Positions 25,974 through 33,844 of a DNA stretch of 64,000 nt are shown piece by piece. The notes beneath the pieces were generated by a model. The model was not told the DNA's origin. It ran no database searches and saw nothing but the letters and a program-made list of their open reading frames with translations. The stretch is taken from assembly GCA_964605235.1 (NCBI GenBank), contig CAZSBB010000025.1, positions 1 through 64,000 on the forward strand, given 5' to 3'. The translations under genes and the position numbers were made by a program. This DNA comes from CAZSBB01 sp964605235 (GTDB lineage Bacteria > Planctomycetota > Phycisphaerae > Phycisphaerales > Phycisphaeraceae). The number at the start of each line of letters is the position of its first letter. The first letter of the stretch is position 1.

Positions 25974-27035
25974 TTACTCCATGCGGAGCAGCGTGCCCAG
26001 CGTGCGATTGGGCTGTTCCAGATGCGCGGCAACGGCTTCATCAATGCGCGCCAGCGGCAGGCGATGGGTGGTCAACGGCTTGACGCGCAGCCGGCGCTGC
26101 GCCATCAGTTCCAGGGCGAGTTTGAAATTCGTGCTGGTGGTCCAGCGCATGAAGACGGGGGGATAGTCTTCGCCGCTGTGTTCCCATTGCTCGTCGTGAT
26201 AGCCCGCGCCGGTGCGGGCGCTGGCGCAGAGGTCGAGGTTGCCCAGGCCCGCCCCGCCGATGAATTTGATGGTGCAGCCGCCGACGACGACGACGCGTCC
26301 CCAGGCGTGGCCATCGCGGGTTTGGCTCATGACCTGATGGACCTGTTCGAGCAGGGCCGAGGCGTCGCCGCCGATGGCGAGGATGGCGGTGTCGTAGCCT
26401 TCGTTTTCGGTGAGCTTTTTGCTGAGGGCGATGACGTCCTGCTTGGCGGGGTTGACGCCGTGGTCCATGCCGCAGGCTTTGGCGACGCGCAGGCGTCCGG
26501 GCTGCATATCCCAGCCGGTGACGCGAGCGCCGGCAAGGTGGGCGAGTTGGGCGCTGAGCTGGCCCACGAGCCCCAGGCCGACGATCAGCACCCGGCTGCC
26601 CAGGCCGACTTGGCCACGGCGCAGGGCGTGCAGGGCGGTGATGGCGAGGTGGGTGTAAGCGCCTTCCTCGAAGCTCACCTGATCGGGCAGGGCGTAGCAG
26701 AGGTTCTGGGGGACGACGCAGAAGTCGGCGTGCTCGGCATATCCGCCGCCCATGCAGGCGACGCGTTGTCCGGGGGCGAAGCGCTTGACGCCGGTTCCCA
26801 GCGCGACGACCACGCCGGCGTTCTGGTAGCCGAAGGGCAGGATCTGGTTGTCATTTTCACCCGTCGCGCGGAGCTTGCGGGCGCGGTTGAGTTCGGTGCC
26901 GGGGCTGATGAGGGAGGCATGGACTTTGACCAGCACCTGGCCGGGCCTGGGTTGAGGCATGGGTTGGGTGATGACCGTGCCGCGACCGGCTCCGTCGATC
27001 GCACCGACATGCCGACGTTTGGGCAGCTTCGCCAT
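25974..27035 (-). CDS. Zinc-type alcohol dehydrogenase-like oxidoreductase (MDR superfamily)
   Basis: The 353-residue protein has the GroES-like domain (RPGQVLVKVHASLISPGTEL) followed by a Rossmann domain with GLGLVGQLSAQLAHLAGARV. SPGTELNRAR replaces the usual catalytic-zinc Cys region, as in the bi-domain oxidoreductase subgroup of sugar dehydrogenases, so a catalytic zinc is doubtful. I chose the ATG at 27035 (MAKLPKRRHVG); a longer frame adds 43 unlikely residues. It precedes the sialidase-fold gene in an apparent operon, hinting at carbohydrate catabolism. Confidence 0.83.
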   Translation of the reverse strand: MAKLPKRRHVGAIDGAGRGTVITQPMPQPRPGQVLVKVHASLISPGTELNRARKLRATGENDNQILPFGYQNAGVVVALGTGVKRFAPGQRVACMGGGYAEHADFCVVPQNLCYALPDQVSFEEGAYTHLAITALHALRRGQVGLGSRVLIVGLGLVGQLSAQLAHLAGARVTGWDMQPGRLRVAKACGMDHGVNPAKQDVIALSKKLTENEGYDTAILAIGGDASALLEQVHQVMSQTRDGHAWGRVVVVGGCTIKFIGGAGLGNLDLCASARTGAGYHDEQWEHSGEDYPPVFMRWTTSTNFKLALELMAQRRLRVKPLTTHRLPLARIDEAVAAHLEQPNRTLGTLLRME

Positions 27036-27399
27036 GGGGAGACGTCCTTGGTTGACTGATGCCGGGTAGACCAGCGAAGGCGGAAGGGACGCCATCATAG
27101 TGCTGGCGCGCCGGGGCGGTATGCGGGCAGTGGACCAAGTGGACCACGGGATGGTGCAGGTCATTGAGCCCCGGGTTATTTAGCCCCGGGTCATTGACCC
27201 GGGGCGAAGTGGCATGCCGGGTGCGGCGGCTCAAATCGCAATATCCAGCTGCACCACCGTAACCCCCGCCATGAAAAACACCTGCGCAACGGGTGCGCAG
27301 GTGTGACCGGAGGATCATTCGGATTTGGCCTCCCCGCCACGGGAAGGGACGACAGGCGCCGGGGACGACGCAGGCCGGCAACCGGCTCAGCGGTCGTCT
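27036..27399. other. Intergenic stretch with hairpins, no gene
   Basis: It contains a perfect GCCCCGGGTCA / TGACCCGGGGC palindrome (27183-27205) with a half-repeat GAGCCCCGGGTT just before it, and the tetR terminator at 27273-27304. No convincing reading frame is present. Confidence 0.65.
27273..27304 (-). terminator. Rho-independent terminator of the TetR gene
   Basis: On the minus strand ACACCTGCGCA and TGCGCAGGTGT form an 11-bp perfect stem, followed by a T run. It lies about 95 bp beyond the TetR stop codon. Confidence 0.8.
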
Positions 27400-28101
27400 T
27401 TACAGCAACACCACGTCGTCGGGCTTGGTGGCCTTGGCGATCGCGCTGGGGGTCGGCACCCGCACGTCGGCGGGAATGACCACCTGCGGCTGCGGCCGGG
27501 CCCCCGGAACAGCCATTGGAAGCTGACCTTCCGAGGTTTGCGGTGCAGCAGGTGCAACCGCCGCGTGCGTCGCTTCGCTGATGGTCAGACCGGTGCCGGT
27601 CGGGCCGAGCATGCACTGGCCATGGAGCTGCGCCCAGGCGGCGCGAGCGCGATCGGCGCTGTTGAGCTGGCGCGTCCAGTGATCCAGCAGACGGTGAACC
27701 ACGCCGGGCAGCCGGGCGGGATCGCTCGGCTCGGTGTGCACCGCCAGCCAGAACATCAGGCGATAGCTCTCCACCTCGGTGGTCGCCAACTGGTGATAAA
27801 GCTGGCGCGATTCGTCAAAGCTCGCGCCCATCTCCAGCCGTTCGACCACCGGCGCCAGCAGCTCCTGCGTGACCACATAGAGCAGCTCGCGCTTGTCGCG
27901 GTAGTAGCGATAGATCGACCCGATGGCACAGTCCAGCCGCCTGGCGATCCGGCGGATGGTGGTGTTGTCGTAGCCCTCCTCGCGCAGACACGCGAAGGTG
28001 GCTTCCAGGATCTGTTGCCGACTCAGTTGGGTGGTGGAACGCGCGACAGCCGGCGCGGAAGTGGCGGCTGCGTCGTCCATCCGTGGTTCGAGAACGTTCA
28101 A
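27400..28101 (-). CDS. TetR/AcrR family transcriptional regulator
   Basis: The 233-residue protein has an N-terminal TetR helix-turn-helix: LSRQQILEATFACLREEGYD, TTIRRIARRLDCAIGSIYRY and YRDKRELLYVV (residues 25-70). A helical ligand domain follows, with a low-complexity Ala/Pro-rich tail. The start is TTG, backed by a near-ideal AAGGAGGTG 4 bases upstream. That ribosome-binding site is embedded in a GTTCAC/GTGAAC inverted repeat. It is divergent from pfk, so either may be regulated. Ligand unknown. Confidence 0.88.
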   Translation of the reverse strand: MNVLEPRMDDAAATSAPAVARSTTQLSRQQILEATFACLREEGYDNTTIRRIARRLDCAIGSIYRYYRDKRELLYVVTQELLAPVVERLEMGASFDESRQLYHQLATTEVESYRLMFWLAVHTEPSDPARLPGVVHRLLDHWTRQLNSADRARAAWAQLHGQCMLGPTGTGLTISEATHAAVAPAAPQTSEGQLPMAVPGARPQPQVVIPADVRVPTPSAIAKATKPDDVVLL

Positions 28102-28102
28102 G

Positions 28103-28125
28103 GTTCACCTCCTTGTGAACGGCCT
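28103..28125 (-). promoter_or_regulatory. Inverted repeat around the TetR ribosome-binding site
   Basis: GTTCAC-AAGGAG-GTGAAC has 6-bp arms that enclose the Shine-Dalgarno sequence just ahead of the TTG start. It could be an autoregulatory TetR operator or an RNA hairpin limiting translation. A perfect TTGACA (28153-28148) upstream may be the -35 element; the -10 is poor. Confidence 0.45.
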
Positions 28126-28307
28126 GTAATGTCGCTTGCCAAGTCGAATGTGTCAAGCACCGACCCAACCAGATGCGCGAATGTCGTGGAAATTTTTCGC
28201 ATCCAGCCGCGCTTTCCACCACTCATCCACGCGGGGCGCGCATCATCAACCCGCCCCGCACGCTATTCTCTAACCATCACCTCACCTTCACCCCGGGAGT
28301 TCCCGCC

Positions 28308-29429
28308 ATGAGCGAACACATCGGCATCCTCACCTCCGGCGGCGACGCCCCGGGACTCAACGCCGCCATCCGCGGCGTGGGCAAAGCCGCCCATGAAGCC
28401 TTCGGCATGGAAGTCGTCGGCTTCCGCTACGGCTTCCGCGGCCTGATGCAGGACCAGACCATGCCCCTGCCGCCCGAGGCCCTCTCCAACATCCTCACCC
28501 TCGGCGGCACCATCCTGGGCACCAGCCGCGACAAACCCCACAAAATGCCCGTCGGCAAACGCATCCTCGACATGACCGACGTCATCGTCGAGCACTATCA
28601 CAAACACAACCTCGATGTCCTGGTCTGCCTCGGCGGACGCGGCACGCAGAAAAACGCCCTGCGCCTCGCGGAAAAAGGCCTGAACCTCATCACCCTGCCC
28701 AAGACCATCGACAATGACATCCCCGAAACCGAAGTGACCTTCGGCTTCGACACCGCCCTCAACACCGTCACCGACGCCATCGACCGCCTGCACTCGACCG
28801 CCACCAGCCACAACCGCATCATCGTCGTGGAGATCATGGGTCATCGCACCGGCTGGCTCACGCTCGCGTCCGGGCTCGCCGGGGGCGCCGATGTGATTCT
28901 CATCCCCGAAATCCCCTACGACATCGACGTCATCGCCGACGCCATCAAACGCCGCACCCGCCGCGGCAAGCACTTCAGCATCGTCGCGGTCGCCGAGGGC
29001 GCCGTCAGTGCAGCCGAAGCGAAAAAGTTCGCCAAGCTGCACCGCCAGCAGGATGCCGCCAAGGGCAAGAAGCAGAAGGAGCAGCTTTCCCAGCAGTTGC
29101 TCGAACTCGACCAGCAGCACGCCGGCAGCACCCTGCGCCTGACCAGCGAACTGGAAAAGCGCACCGGGCTGGAATCCCGCCTGACCATCCTGGGCCACAC
29201 GCAGCGCGGCGGCACGCCCTCCGCGGCCGACCGACTGCTGGCGACCCGACTGGGCACCGCCTGCGCCGAGCTGATCCGCGAAAAGCAGTTCGGCATCATG
29301 GTCGCGGCCCGCGGCGATCAGGCGGTGGCGGTGCCGCTGGCGGCCGCAGCGGCGCAACGCAAAAGCGTCCCGCCCGATCACCACTGGGTCCGCGCCGCGC
29401 GCCGGCTGGGCGTGTGTCTGGGCGATTGA
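28308..29429 (+). CDS. pfkA: 6-phosphofructokinase
   Basis: Glycolytic enzyme phosphorylating fructose 6-phosphate. The 373-residue protein has GILTSGGDAPGLNAAIRG at residues 6-23, PKTIDNDIPETEVTFGFDTA with the catalytic Asp, VVEIMGHRTGWLTLASGLAG for substrate binding, and ILGHTQRGGTPSAADR. The residue pair that usually separates ATP and PPi users lies in GGRGTQKNA (109-117). The Gly at 112 is of the ATP type, but Arg111 replaces the Asp or Asn usual at the metal-binding position. Start at 28308 is the family start; a longer frame adds 45 residues. The divergent TetR gene may regulate it. Confidence 0.92.
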   Translation: MSEHIGILTSGGDAPGLNAAIRGVGKAAHEAFGMEVVGFRYGFRGLMQDQTMPLPPEALSNILTLGGTILGTSRDKPHKMPVGKRILDMTDVIVEHYHKHNLDVLVCLGGRGTQKNALRLAEKGLNLITLPKTIDNDIPETEVTFGFDTALNTVTDAIDRLHSTATSHNRIIVVEIMGHRTGWLTLASGLAGGADVILIPEIPYDIDVIADAIKRRTRRGKHFSIVAVAEGAVSAAEAKKFAKLHRQQDAAKGKKQKEQLSQQLLELDQQHAGSTLRLTSELEKRTGLESRLTILGHTQRGGTPSAADRLLATRLGTACAELIREKQFGIMVAARGDQAVAVPLAAAAAQRKSVPPDHHWVRAARRLGVCLGD

Positions 29430-29451
29430 TGATTCGTGCGCAGTTGATCTT

Positions 29452-29519
29452 GTAGGTCCGGGCTGGCCCGGACAGGTAGGCGCACCAGGTGGTTCGTGTC
29501 CGGTCCAGCCCGGAACTAC
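29452..29519. repeat. GTAGGTCCGGGC palindromic repeat (copy 1)
   Basis: GTAGGTCCGGGCTGGCCCGG and its imperfect reverse complement, ending CAGCCCGGAACTAC, form a hairpin between the convergent pfk and cobW-like genes. It can serve as a bidirectional terminator. The TAG stop of the cobW-like gene (29518-29516) is part of the right arm. Other copies are at 50723 and 57011. Confidence 0.8.
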
Positions 29520-30550
29520 ACCTGCGCCGCCGGCCGCAGCAGTTCGAGCATGCGCTGGGCGCTGATCTTCCCGCCCTGCGTGATCCAGTCGAGCCGATTG
29601 TCCCGGCGATGCGCCGTGTCGCGCCAACTCAATTCCCCGCTGGCGATCTGCACCGTTTGCCAACCCCGGCTGCTGTGGAGGATCGCCTTGAACCGCAGCA
29701 GTTTGACGCCATCAACCCCCTCGGCCGCGAGGCGCTGCAACTGCGCCGTCACGTGCTGCGCGTCAAAACGCTCCTCCGGCGGCAACAACAACCCGTCGGC
29801 GTGGGCGTCGTCATGCAGATGCGGCCCATGCGCGTGCTGATGGTGGTGATGCGCGTGCTCCGGGTGATGATGCGCGTGCTCCGGGTGATGATGCTCATGC
29901 TCGTGCGGCGCCCCGCACACCGCGCACGGCTTGGCGGCTGCCACCGCCCCCGCCAATTTCCCCTCGAACACGTCATCGGGGATCTGCCCGAACTGCGTGT
30001 ACAGCACCCGCAGCTTCGGCGGATCAAGCTGCGCGGACCACGCTTTCGCTTCCGCCAGTTTCTCCGGCGTCGCCTTGTCGCAGCGGTTCCACACCAGCAC
30101 GTCGGCGGACTCCGCCAGCACCTGGAAATAGGGCATGCGCTCGAACAAGACCGGGCGGAAGTCGGCGGCGTTGAGCAGCACGATCACCGGCTTGACCTCC
30201 AGACCCAGCCGCGCGCCACAGGACCGCAACAGGTCCACCATCTGATTGGGAGCCGCCAACCCGCTGGGTTCGATCAGGATGCGCTGGGCGCCGGCCTTGA
30301 TCAGTTTTTCGAGGTTCGGCTCGATGGTGCCGTAGAGCGTGCAGCACAGACACCCGCCGGGGATGGACACCACCTGGTCGCGGCTCAGGCCCGCGTCGAG
30401 CATCGCCCCGTCCAGGCCGAACGGGCCGACGTCGTTGACCAGGACGCCCACGCGCTGGCGGTCGGCGTGACGCAGCAGGTAATCCTGAATCGCCGAGGTT
30501 TTGCCCACCCCCAGCGGCCCAGCGAGCAGATGACAGGGAATGCGTGACAT
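29516..30550 (-). CDS. CobW/G3E-family GTPase, metallochaperone-like
   Basis: The 344-residue protein has Walker A GPLGVGKT (residues 11-18), the metal-binding CxCC motif GGCLCCTL near residue 67, a Walker B region ILIEPSGLAAP and the guanine motif VWNRCDKA. A CobW C-terminal domain follows. Between the domains lies a His-rich stretch with HHPEHAH repeated in tandem, typical of Zn-binding COG0523 members. The DNA there has a 21-bp direct repeat, so the His count may vary. Its stop codon lies in a palindromic repeat. No Zur box was recognised upstream. Metal specificity (Zn most likely) is inference. Confidence 0.9.
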   Translation of the reverse strand: MSRIPCHLLAGPLGVGKTSAIQDYLLRHADRQRVGVLVNDVGPFGLDGAMLDAGLSRDQVVSIPGGCLCCTLYGTIEPNLEKLIKAGAQRILIEPSGLAAPNQMVDLLRSCGARLGLEVKPVIVLLNAADFRPVLFERMPYFQVLAESADVLVWNRCDKATPEKLAEAKAWSAQLDPPKLRVLYTQFGQIPDDVFEGKLAGAVAAAKPCAVCGAPHEHEHHHPEHAHHHPEHAHHHHQHAHGPHLHDDAHADGLLLPPEERFDAQHVTAQLQRLAAEGVDGVKLLRFKAILHSSRGWQTVQIASGELSWRDTAHRRDNRLDWITQGGKISAQRMLELLRPAAQV

Positions 30551-30700
30551 GCTTCAGTTCATTTGGTGAGGTGTTGATCTGGTGATTGGTTGATGTACCG
30601 CATCACACAACCCGGACGCCCGGCGATGAGCTGCAGGCGAATCTCGGGGACCCCCGGAAGCGCGCCCCCGGAAGTTTGCACCGGAAGCCCATCCCCTGCC

Positions 30701-32191
30701 TCAGCTTTCCGTCTTGTAATCCACCGTGTAATTGCTGCTTTCCTTGGTGATCACGATGTCGTGCGGATGGCTTTCCACCAGGCTCGCGCCGCTGATGCGG
30801 CAGAAGCGGGCGCGGGTGCGCAGCTCGTCGATGGTTTGCGTGCCGCAGTAGCCCATGCCGCTGCGGACCCCGCCGACCAGTTGGTACACGAAGTCCGACA
30901 GCGGGCCGCGGTACGGCACGCGCCCTTCCACGCCCTCGGGCACGAACTTGCGCGGATTGTTGGTGCCCTGGCTGTAGCGATCCGCCGAGCCCGCCATCAT
31001 CGCGCCTTCGCTGCCCATGCCGCGATAGCTCTTGAAGCGCCGGCCCATGTGGATGACCATTTCGCCGGGCGATTCGTCGAGCCCCGCGAACAGCGAGCCG
31101 AGCATCACCGCCGACGCCCCGGCCGCCAGCGCCTTGGTGATTTCCCCGCTGTGACGAATGCCGCCGTCGGCGATCACCGGAATGCCCGCCGGGTCGGCGG
31201 CGCGGCAGGCGTTGAAAATCGCGGTGATCTGCGGCACACCCACGCCGGTGACCACGCGCGTGGTGCAGATGGAGCCGGGACCGATGCCGACCTTCACCGC
31301 ATCGGCGCCGGCTTCGATCAGGTCGCGGGCGCCATCTTCCGTCGCCACGTTGCCGGCGATCACGTCGATGTCGTAACGCGCCTTGATCGCCTTGACGGTT
31401 TCCATCACGTTCTTGCTGTGGCCATGCGCCGAGTCGACCACCACCAGGTCCACATCGGCTTCGATCAAAGCTGCGACGCGGTCGAGTTGATGCACGCCCA
31501 CGGCCGCGCCCACGCGCAGCCGGCCGCGCGTATCCCGGCACGCCAGCGGGAAGGTTTCAAGCTTCTCGATGTCCTTCATGGTGATCAGCCCCGTCAGGCG
31601 CATGGCGCCATCGACGAGGATGAGCTTTTCGACCTTGTTCTGATTGAGAATCTGCTCCGCCTGCTCAAGCGTGGTGGTGGGCGGCGCGGTGATCAGCCGG
31701 CCGTGGGTCATGACCTGTTCGATGGCTTGATTGTCGTCGGGCAGGAACTTGAGGTCGCGGCGGGTGAGGATGCCCACGACCTTGCCGTTGGGCTCGCCGT
31801 CCTGAGTGATGGGCACGCCGGAGATGTTCTGCTCGCGCATGAGCCGGCGGGCTTCGCCGACGGGCGCGGTGGGCGGCAGGGAGATCGGGTCATTGATCAC
31901 GCCGTTGGCGGAGCGTTTGACCTTCTGGACCTCGCGGACCTGCTGTTCGACGGAGAGATTCTTGTGGATGACGCCCAGGCCGCCTTCCTGCGCCAGGGCG
32001 ATGGCGAGCGCCGCTTCGGTCACGGTGTCCATCGGCGCCGAGAGCAGCGGCACATTGAGTTTGATGCGTTTGGTCAGCCGGGTGGAGACGTCGGTCTGGG
32101 CCGGGACAATCTCGCTGCGCGCCGGCAGCAGCAGCACGTCGTCGAACGTGATTCCGTCACAAATGATTTTGTTGTTGGGGTTGGCTTCCAT
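30701..32191 (-). CDS. guaB: Inosine-5'-monophosphate dehydrogenase
   Basis: Rate-limiting enzyme of guanine nucleotide synthesis, oxidising IMP to XMP. The 496-residue protein has ITFDDVLLLPARSEIVPAQT, two CBS domains (residues 95-215), and the catalytic loop GIGPGSICTTRVVTGVGVPQ with the nucleophilic Cys. The flap YRGMGSEGAM and the C-terminal YCGTQTIDEL motif are also present. Length and motifs are standard. A CACAGAG-type palindromic element separates it from the upstream sulfatase gene. Confidence 0.96.
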   Translation of the reverse strand: MEANPNNKIICDGITFDDVLLLPARSEIVPAQTDVSTRLTKRIKLNVPLLSAPMDTVTEAALAIALAQEGGLGVIHKNLSVEQQVREVQKVKRSANGVINDPISLPPTAPVGEARRLMREQNISGVPITQDGEPNGKVVGILTRRDLKFLPDDNQAIEQVMTHGRLITAPPTTTLEQAEQILNQNKVEKLILVDGAMRLTGLITMKDIEKLETFPLACRDTRGRLRVGAAVGVHQLDRVAALIEADVDLVVVDSAHGHSKNVMETVKAIKARYDIDVIAGNVATEDGARDLIEAGADAVKVGIGPGSICTTRVVTGVGVPQITAIFNACRAADPAGIPVIADGGIRHSGEITKALAAGASAVMLGSLFAGLDESPGEMVIHMGRRFKSYRGMGSEGAMMAGSADRYSQGTNNPRKFVPEGVEGRVPYRGPLSDFVYQLVGGVRSGMGYCGTQTIDELRTRARFCRISGASLVESHPHDIVITKESSNYTVDYKTES

Positions 32192-32278
32192 GATGAATTG
32201 TTACCGCAGCAGGGGTAAGGCGTCAAATGCGCTCTGGAAATCATCCCGTCACCACCCGCCGGGAAAGTGTCGTCAAAC

Positions 32279-32391
32279 TCACCACAGAGGCACAGAGAAC
32301 ACGGAGAAAAAGCAGGAGGCGAAGCATCATCTCCGACATCCCTGCCCCACACGGTGAGTCATGCTCGGCGCTCTCTGTGTCTCTGTGGTGA
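32279..32391. repeat. CACAGAG-family palindromic element (copy 2)
   Basis: TCACCACAGAGGCACAGAGA and CTCTGTGTCTCTGTGGTGA are inverted ends of a 113-bp element between guaB and the sulfatase gene. Confidence 0.8.
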
Positions 32392-32410
32392 TTGTCCTGG
32401 GAATGGTTTT

Positions 32411-33706
32411 CTATTGCTGCTGGGCGCGCCACGCCTGGTAAGCATGCTGAACCAGGTTGTACGAAGGGGTGCGAATCGGGCCCTGCAGGATCGGGTCGTT
32501 GACGGATTCCAACCAGCGCCACAGTCGCCCGTCCAGGTCCGCCGCCACGGCCGCGAGGGTGGGATCATTCCCGCGGTTGGTGATTTCCACCGGATCGTCG
32601 TGCAGGTCATACAGTTCCACCGAGGGCACGGACTTGCGTTGCATCATGTCGGCGACGCGCACCGGCACCCGGCCATAATCCGTCGCAGCATCGAAATGGC
32701 GCAGGTACTTGTAGCGCTCCGTGCGCAGGCCGCGCGTCTGGGTCTTGTGATAGAGACAGTGAATCTCCTGCCGGGGGGCGGCGCCGGGATTCGCCCTGGT
32801 GAGTCCCGATGCGAAGCTCGTGCCCTGCAACTGAGCGGTCGTCGACACCCCCGCCAGTTGCAGCAGCGTGGGTACGAAGTCCACATTGGAGGTCAACCAA
32901 TCCAGCTGGCGACCACCGACGACGCCGCCCGCCGGCCAGTGCAGCATCATGGCGATGGCGATGCCCGGGTCGTAGCAGAACCACTTGGAGCGCGGCAGCT
33001 CCACGCCGTGATCCGTGGTGAAGACCAGGATGGTGTTCTCCGCCAGCCCGCTGTCGTGCAGATGGGCGAGCAGTTGCCCCATCGCCTCATCGATCCGATG
33101 CAACGCCCCCTGCAAAGCGGCGCAGGACGCTTCCGTCGCGGCATCGCGCTCCAGATACGGCGGGACATGCACCCCGCGCGGGGCATGCGGCGTCACGCCG
33201 CCATAATCAAACGGCGTGTGGCTTTCAAAGAATCCCACCTGACAGAAAAACGGCTGCTGCCGCGCCGCATCGTCACGCAGGAAGCCGCCCAGCGCGTCGA
33301 CGATGGTGAAGGCCGTTTCGTGGTGCCTGACCCGGTGGGCACGCGCGACCACATCAAACGCCAGCCGCTGCACATCCGTCACTTCATGCTGCACGCCGAA
33401 CAGTGCGGTGCGGTAGCCGGCGTCGTGGAGGATCTGGCTCAGATGCTGTTCGTCGTCGTGGAGTTGCCAGTTGAAATGCCCGAAGCACAGGTCCATCAGC
33501 CCGTGGCTCTGCGGATAGCGTCCGGTCATCATCGACGCCCGGCTGGCGCAGCAGATGGGCACCGCCGCGAAGTAATTGGTCAACAGCACCCCGCGCTGCG
33601 CCAGGCCGTCGAGGTGGGGCGTATCCAGCTCGGGGATGCCGTAGCAGCCGAACCATCGGCCGCTGTCGTGGGTGGTGACGACGATGATGTTCGGACGCTG
33701 CGCCAT
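32411..33706 (-). CDS. Sulfatase (formylglycine-dependent)
   Basis: The 431-residue protein starts with the metal-binding NIIVVTTHDSGRWFGCYG and has the activation motif C52-C-A-S-R56 followed by ASMMTGRYP, an acceptable C-x-A/P-S-R variant. VFTTDHGVELPRSKW supplies further ligands. No signal peptide is seen. It is one of two adjacent sulfatase genes on the same strand, separated by a palindromic repeat. No formylglycine-generating enzyme is encoded in the window. Substrate unknown. Confidence 0.9.
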   Translation of the reverse strand: MAQRPNIIVVTTHDSGRWFGCYGIPELDTPHLDGLAQRGVLLTNYFAAVPICCASRASMMTGRYPQSHGLMDLCFGHFNWQLHDDEQHLSQILHDAGYRTALFGVQHEVTDVQRLAFDVVARAHRVRHHETAFTIVDALGGFLRDDAARQQPFFCQVGFFESHTPFDYGGVTPHAPRGVHVPPYLERDAATEASCAALQGALHRIDEAMGQLLAHLHDSGLAENTILVFTTDHGVELPRSKWFCYDPGIAIAMMLHWPAGGVVGGRQLDWLTSNVDFVPTLLQLAGVSTTAQLQGTSFASGLTRANPGAAPRQEIHCLYHKTQTRGLRTERYKYLRHFDAATDYGRVPVRVADMMQRKSVPSVELYDLHDDPVEITNRGNDPTLAAVAADLDGRLWRWLESVNDPILQGPIRTPSYNLVQHAYQAWRAQQQ

Positions 33707-33753
33707 GCGGTGAACTCACTCCTGGCGGGAAGGTCGGCAAAACATAAAGACGA

Positions 33754-33830
33754 ACCACCGAGACACAGAGGACACCGAGGCAAGATTAACTATCTCTGCG
33801 CCAACTCTGTGCTCTCTGTGTCTCGGTGGT
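33754..33830. repeat. CACAGAG-family palindromic element (copy 3)
   Basis: ACCACCGAGACACAGAGGAC and GCTCTCTGTGTCTCGGTGGT are near-perfect inverted ends around a 37-base core, between the two sulfatase genes. Confidence 0.82.
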
Positions 33831-33844
33831 GATTGCTGACTTGC

